From Pseudomonadota bacterium (GTDB lineage: Bacteria > Pseudomonadota > Gammaproteobacteria > Burkholderiales > Burkholderiaceae_C), in the NCBI GenBank assembly GCA_963205335.1, contig CAUJIM010000058.1, forward strand, positions 1 to 42,606: a stretch of DNA of 42,606 bases, in the 5' to 3' direction. The notes below the pieces were generated by a model, which searched no databases, had not been told where the DNA came from, and saw only the letters and a list, made by a program, of their open reading frames with translations. This document shows, piece by piece, positions 39,477 to 42,606 of this stretch (its first letter is position 1; every line of letters starts with the position of its first letter). The position numbers and the translations under genes are program-made.

Positions 39477-39508
39477 CGGGGGCTTGGGTGCGTCGCGAAA
39501 CGCTTGTC

Positions 39509-39585
39509 TGGTGGTGGTACCGGGACTTGAACCTGGGACATCAGCATTATGAATGCTGCGCTCTAACCAACTGAGCTATACCACC
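39509..39585 (-). tRNA. tRNA-Met (anticodon CAT)
   Basis: A 77-nt cloverleaf including an encoded CCA. The acceptor stem GGTGGTA pairs with TACCACC, followed by discriminator A and CCA. The D-arm contains AGCTCAGTTGGTTAGAGC. The anticodon arm is CAGCA-TTCATAA-TGCTG with CAT at the centre, and the T-arm carries GGTTCAAGTCC. Similarity to elongator tRNA-Met is good; a CAT-anticodon tRNA-Ile (lysidine-modified) cannot be fully excluded by eye. It is not initiator type, as three G-C pairs closing the anticodon stem are absent. Confidence 0.93.
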
Positions 39586-39634
39586 GAAGCCGCGCATTTT
39601 ATCCGAAAGACAGCCGCCCCGAAGGCACCCAGCC

Positions 39635-40849
39635 ATGACTATTTCGCCAGGAACGGCGCCGCCGCGGCGCGGACGCGACATCCACGAAGCGCACCGCAGC
39701 GCCACGCCGCTGGAGCTGCTGTTCGACCTGACCTTCGTCGTCGGCGTGTCGCTCGCGGCGTCGCAGCTGCACCACGCCGAGGGCGGCGGCCACGCGCTGC
39801 AGGCGCTGCCCGGCTTCCTGCTGGCGTTCTTCGCCATCTGGTGGGCGTGGATGAACTTCACCTGGTTCGGTTCCGCCTACGACAACGACGACTCGGCCTA
39901 CCGCGTGCTGACGCTGGTGCAGATGGTCGGCGTGCTAGTGTTCGCCACCGGCGTGCCCGGCCTGTTCGAGGGCCGCACCCTGCTCGCGGTGGCGGGCTAC
40001 GCCGCGATGCGCCTGCCGCTGTGCGTGCAGTGGCTGCGCGCGGCACGCGGCGACCCGGCCCGGCGCGGCACCTGCCTGCGCTACGCGGGCGGCGTGGCCT
40101 GCGTGCAGCTGCTGTGGATCGCCAACTACCTGGCGGGCGCCAGCGGCCGGATGCCGCCCAGCCTGGCCTGGCCCGCGCTGCTGGCGCTGGTGGCGCTCGA
40201 ACTCGCGGTGCCGCTCTGGGCCGAGTCCCGGGGGCGCACCACACCCTGGCACGCGCACCACATCGCCGAACGCTACAGCGGCTTCGCCATCATGATCCTG
40301 GGCGAAAGCATCCTGGGCGCGACCAACGCGGTGAGCAACCTGGTGCAGGCGAGCGGCCTGACGCTGGAGCTGGCGCTGGTCGGCCTGGCCTGCGCGCTGC
40401 TCGCGTTCTGCCTCTGGTGGATGTATTTCCTGCTGCCCTCGGGCGAGGCGCTGCACCGGCACCGCGAACGCGCCTTCTTCTGGGGCTACGGCCACTACGT
40501 GGCCTTCGCCGCGCTGGCCGCCGTGGGCAGCGGCCTGGAGGTGGTGGCCGACGCGGTCAGGCCGGACGGCAGCACCACGGCGCTGGCAGCGGTGACCGCG
40601 GTGGCGGTCCCGCAGGCCGTTTACGTGGCATCGATCTGGGCGCTGCACCGGCACGCGACGCGCGCCGCGGACCGCCAGGCGTGGCTCATGCTCGGGGTGC
40701 TGTGCTGCATCGCCCTCGCGCCGCTCGCGGCGGCGCAAGGCCTGCCGCTGGCCTGGGCGCTGCTGCTGCTCTCGCTCGGGCCGCTGGTCTCCATTGCCTA
40801 CAACGAGCACGGGCGGGCGCACTGCACGGACCGGTTCGCGGTGCGCTGA
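39635..40849 (+). CDS. Low-temperature-requirement A (LtrA) family membrane protein
   Basis: A 404-residue polytopic inner-membrane protein with about ten to twelve helices. The family signature TPLELLFDLTFV lies at residues 24-35, followed by WWAWMNFTWFGSAYDNDDSAYR (residues 69-90), and HIAERYSGFAIMILGESILG near residues 209-228, all diagnostic for LtrA. LtrA was named from a Listeria cold-growth phenotype, but its biochemical function is unknown. It reads away from the tRNA and converges on the enoyl-CoA hydratase gene. A perfect hairpin follows the stop. Confidence 0.88.
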   Translation: MTISPGTAPPRRGRDIHEAHRSATPLELLFDLTFVVGVSLAASQLHHAEGGGHALQALPGFLLAFFAIWWAWMNFTWFGSAYDNDDSAYRVLTLVQMVGVLVFATGVPGLFEGRTLLAVAGYAAMRLPLCVQWLRAARGDPARRGTCLRYAGGVACVQLLWIANYLAGASGRMPPSLAWPALLALVALELAVPLWAESRGRTTPWHAHHIAERYSGFAIMILGESILGATNAVSNLVQASGLTLELALVGLACALLAFCLWWMYFLLPSGEALHRHRERAFFWGYGHYVAFAALAAVGSGLEVVADAVRPDGSTTALAAVTAVAVPQAVYVASIWALHRHATRAADRQAWLMLGVLCCIALAPLAAAQGLPLAWALLLLSLGPLVSIAYNEHGRAHCTDRFAVR

Positions 40850-40850
40850 C

Positions 40851-40870
40851 GGCGCCGCCCCCGCGGCGCC
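40851..40870. terminator. Perfect hairpin between convergent ltrA-like and enoyl-CoA hydratase genes
   Basis: GGCGCCGC-CCCC-GCGGCGCC begins at the second base after the LtrA stop codon and ends 7 nt before the hydratase stop on the other strand. No U-tract on either side. Confidence 0.5.
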
Positions 40871-40877
40871 CGTTCAT

Positions 40878-41657
40878 TCATTGATGGATGAACTGCGCTG
40901 CCCGCTTGTTGACGAAGGCGTCCATGCCTTCCTTCTGGTCCTGCGTCGCGAACAGCGCGTGGAACAGCCGCCGCTCGAACATCACGCCGTCCGACAGGCC
41001 GCTTTCGAAGGCGCGGTTGACCGATTCCTTGGCGGCCATCACGGCGATCTGCGAGAAGCCGCTGATGAGGAGCGCAGCGCCCAGCGCCTCTTCCATGAGT
41101 TTCTCGAGCGGCACGACGCGGCTCACCAGCCCGGCGCGCTCGGCCTCCTGCGCGTCCATCATGCGCGCGGTGAGCGCCAGGTCCATCGCCTTGGCCTTGC
41201 CGACGGCGCGCGGCAGGCGCTGGGTGCCGCCGGCGCCGGGGATCACGCCGAGCTTGATCTCGGGCTGGCCGAACCGGGCGTTGTCGGCGGCGATGATGAA
41301 GTCGCACATCATCGCCAGCTCGCAGCCGCCGCCCAGCGCATAGCCGCTGACGGCGGCGATGACCGGCTTGCGGATGGAGCGGATGCGCTCCCAGTTGCGC
41401 GTGATGTAGTCGCCCTTGTAGACGTCGGCGAAGCTGTAGGTGGCCATCATGCCGATGTCGGCGCCGGCGGCGAAGGCTTTCTCGCTGCCGGTGAGGACCA
41501 TGCAGCCGATCCTGGCGTCGGCATCGAACGCCGCGAGCGCCGCGCCCAGCTCGTCCATGAGCTGGTCGTTGAGCGCGTTGAGCTGCTTGGGGCGGTTGAG
41601 CGTGATGACGCCGACCTTCTCGCCCTCGGTGCGGACGGTGATGCATTCGTAGGCCAC
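40878..41657 (-). CDS. Enoyl-CoA hydratase (crotonase family)
   Basis: Hydrates trans-2-enoyl-CoA in fatty-acid beta-oxidation. The 259-residue protein keeps both catalytic glutamates of true hydratases: E113 in [11 protein letters not shown] and E133 in [19 protein letters not shown]. Oxyanion-hole segments are AFAAGADI (61-68) and GYALGGG (105-111). The overall likeness to mitochondrial short-chain hydratase is high. Start is GTG at 41657, with CAGGAG about 7 nt upstream. No other beta-oxidation gene is adjacent. It lies 45 nt downstream of the M61 peptidase gene and may be cotranscribed. Confidence 0.93.
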   Translation of the reverse strand: MAYECITVRTEGEKVGVITLNRPKQLNALNDQLMDELGAALAAFDADARIGCMVLTGSEKAFAAGADIGMMATYSFADVYKGDYITRNWERIRSIRKPVIAAVSGYALGGGCELAMMCDFIIAADNARFGQPEIKLGVIPGAGGTQRLPRAVGKAKAMDLALTARMMDAQEAERAGLVSRVVPLEKLMEEALGAALLISGFSQIAVMAAKESVNRAFESGLSDGVMFERRLFHALFATQDQKEGMDAFVNKRAAQFIHQ

Positions 41658-41702
41658 GGTGTACTCCTGAGTCTTGCGGTTCGAACCTGCTGAATATACC
41701 GT

Positions 41703-42606
41703 TCAGGCCCCCAGCCAAGGGGCGGCCAGCGCCCCGTCGTGCACGCTCAGGGCGGCGGTGTCGCCGCGGGCGTCGGCGCCGGGCACGGCGAGCGGCAGGT
41801 GCAGCAGCCGCGCGTCGCGCGCGACGATGGCCACCGCGTCCGCCCCCGCTCCCGCGTACAGCGGCAGGTCGTCGAGCTTCTTCAGGCGCCAGCCCTGGCC
41901 GGCCACCTGCACGCCCAGCCATTCGTCGCCGGCCATCATCCCGGCGCGCTCGGCCGCCCCGCCCGCGAGCACGGTCTTGAGGTGCACGCCGCCCGATTCA
42001 TGCACGCGCAGGCCCAGGCGCTGCGCCATCTGGGCGGGTTCGGGCTTCAGGGCGACGCCGTGCGCGGCCAGCAGCCCGGCCAGCGGCAGCTCGCCCGTGC
42101 CGTGCACCCAGGCGTCGAGCTCCTCGTCCCAGCCGCGCCCCGAACACTGGCGCAGCGCGCGGCGGATGTCGGCCTCGGCGATGGGCCCGCCACCGCTGTT
42201 CCGCCAGAGCGCGCGCATCACGTCGTCGAGCGTGCAGCGGCCCGCGCGGCGCAGCGACAGGTCCAGGCACAGCGCCACCAGCGCGCCCTTGGTGTAGTAG
42301 CTCACCGTGGTGTTCGGCGTGTTCTCGTCGGGGCGGTAGTAGCGTATCCAGGCGTCGAAGCTCGCCTGCGCCACGCTTTGCACGTGGCGGCCCGGCGTCT
42401 GCGCCACCTGGTTGACGGTCCTGGCCAGCAGCTTGAGGTAGGCCGCATGGTCGATCAGCGCCGCGCGGCGCAGCAGCAGGTCGTCGTAGTAGCTGGTGAA
42501 GCCCTCGAAGAACCAGAGCAGCCCGGTGTAGTTCTCCTGCCCGTAGTCGTAGCGCGCGAACGCCCTGGGGCGCATGCGCTTGACGTTCCAGGCGTGGAAG
42601 TACTCG
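41703..42606 (-). CDS. M61-family (glycyl) aminopeptidase, 5' part missing
   Basis: The C-terminal ~300 residues of a zinc peptidase; the gene continues past the right edge. The first visible residues, EYFHAWNVKRMRP, are the M61 active-site motif HEYFHxWNVKR, whose leading His codon is cut by the window end. The third zinc ligand is the Glu in WFFEGFTSYYDDL. The C-terminal ~100 residues form a PDZ-like domain (VHLKTVLAGGAAERAGMMAGDEWLGV). This architecture, a thermolysin-like domain followed by PDZ, is standard for the bacterial family. Substrate preference for N-terminal Gly/Ala peptides is inferred from characterised members. Confidence 0.9.
   Translation of the reverse strand, partial: EYFHAWNVKRMRPRAFARYDYGQENYTGLLWFFEGFTSYYDDLLLRRAALIDHAAYLKLLARTVNQVAQTPGRHVQSVAQASFDAWIRYYRPDENTPNTTVSYYTKGALVALCLDLSLRRAGRCTLDDVMRALWRNSGGGPIAEADIRRALRQCSGRGWDEELDAWVHGTGELPLAGLLAAHGVALKPEPAQMAQRLGLRVHESGGVHLKTVLAGGAAERAGMMAGDEWLGVQVAGQGWRLKKLDDLPLYAGAGADAVAIVARDARLLHLPLAVPGADARGDTAALSVHDGALAAPWLGA

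Noticed and set aside
39112-39585. The tRNA-Met as an integration site of a genomic island carrying the toxin-antitoxin pair
   Set aside because: No integrase and no duplicated tRNA end is seen, and flanking genes are ordinary chromosomal ones.

Overview
The window is GC-rich, gene-dense chromosomal DNA from a betaproteobacterium, most likely a member of the Comamonadaceae (Burkholderiales). The protein families, the gene orders (algH-ruvX-pyrR-pyrB-pyrX, dusB-fis-purH, pilGHIJ-chpA) and short intergenic repeats ending in CAGCTATC support this. The genus cannot be fixed from sequence reading alone. There is no phage, transposase, integrase or CRISPR array; most of the window is core metabolism.

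Layout. 1-5110: start of a glutamate/aspartate-binding protein (gltI), a class II dihydroorotase (pyrC), an ArsC-family reductase and an Fe(III)-type ABC permease on the minus strand, with the matching ATPase divergent on the plus strand. 5119-9003 (minus): algH, ruvX, pyrR, pyrB and an inactive dihydroorotase-like subunit (pyrX), mostly with overlapping starts and stops. 9066-19397 (minus): a complete Pil-Chp chemosensory operon (pilG, pilH, pilI, pilJ, chpA) ending in the retraction ATPase gene pilU. 19490-21776 (plus): thiD and hemL. 21799-25705 (minus): dusB, fis, purH and an EamA exporter. 25805-26272: a YqaA/DedA-like membrane protein.

26436-38716 (plus) is a nearly complete assimilatory sulfate pathway in one block. 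It holds sulfate uptake (sbp, cysT, cysW, cysA), sulfite reductase (cysJ, cysI), siroheme synthase (cysG), a 4Fe-4S APS reductase (cysH) and ATP sulfurylase (cysD, cysN). No APS kinase is present, which fits reduction directly from APS. Then come a dead toxin gene with an intact antitoxin, a tRNA-Met(CAT), an LtrA-family membrane protein, an enoyl-CoA hydratase and the 3' part of an M61 peptidase.

The most unusual signal is not a gene. Two intergenic elements of about 155-165 bp (3847-4009 and 30325-30477) lie 26 kb apart. They share a conserved 17+19 nt core but have different outer arms and different apical stems. Each folds on itself, and at least one core position changes in a compensatory way (A-T to G-C). 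This points to a structured, dispersed element family under selection for its fold. Other points of note are a smaller repeat family, one copy of which encodes the C-terminus of a protein; a perfect ATA-N11-TAT palindrome before cysJ; several perfect GC hairpins without U-tracts; and two genes with identical TAAAAT-N6-ATG geometry that may be leaderless.
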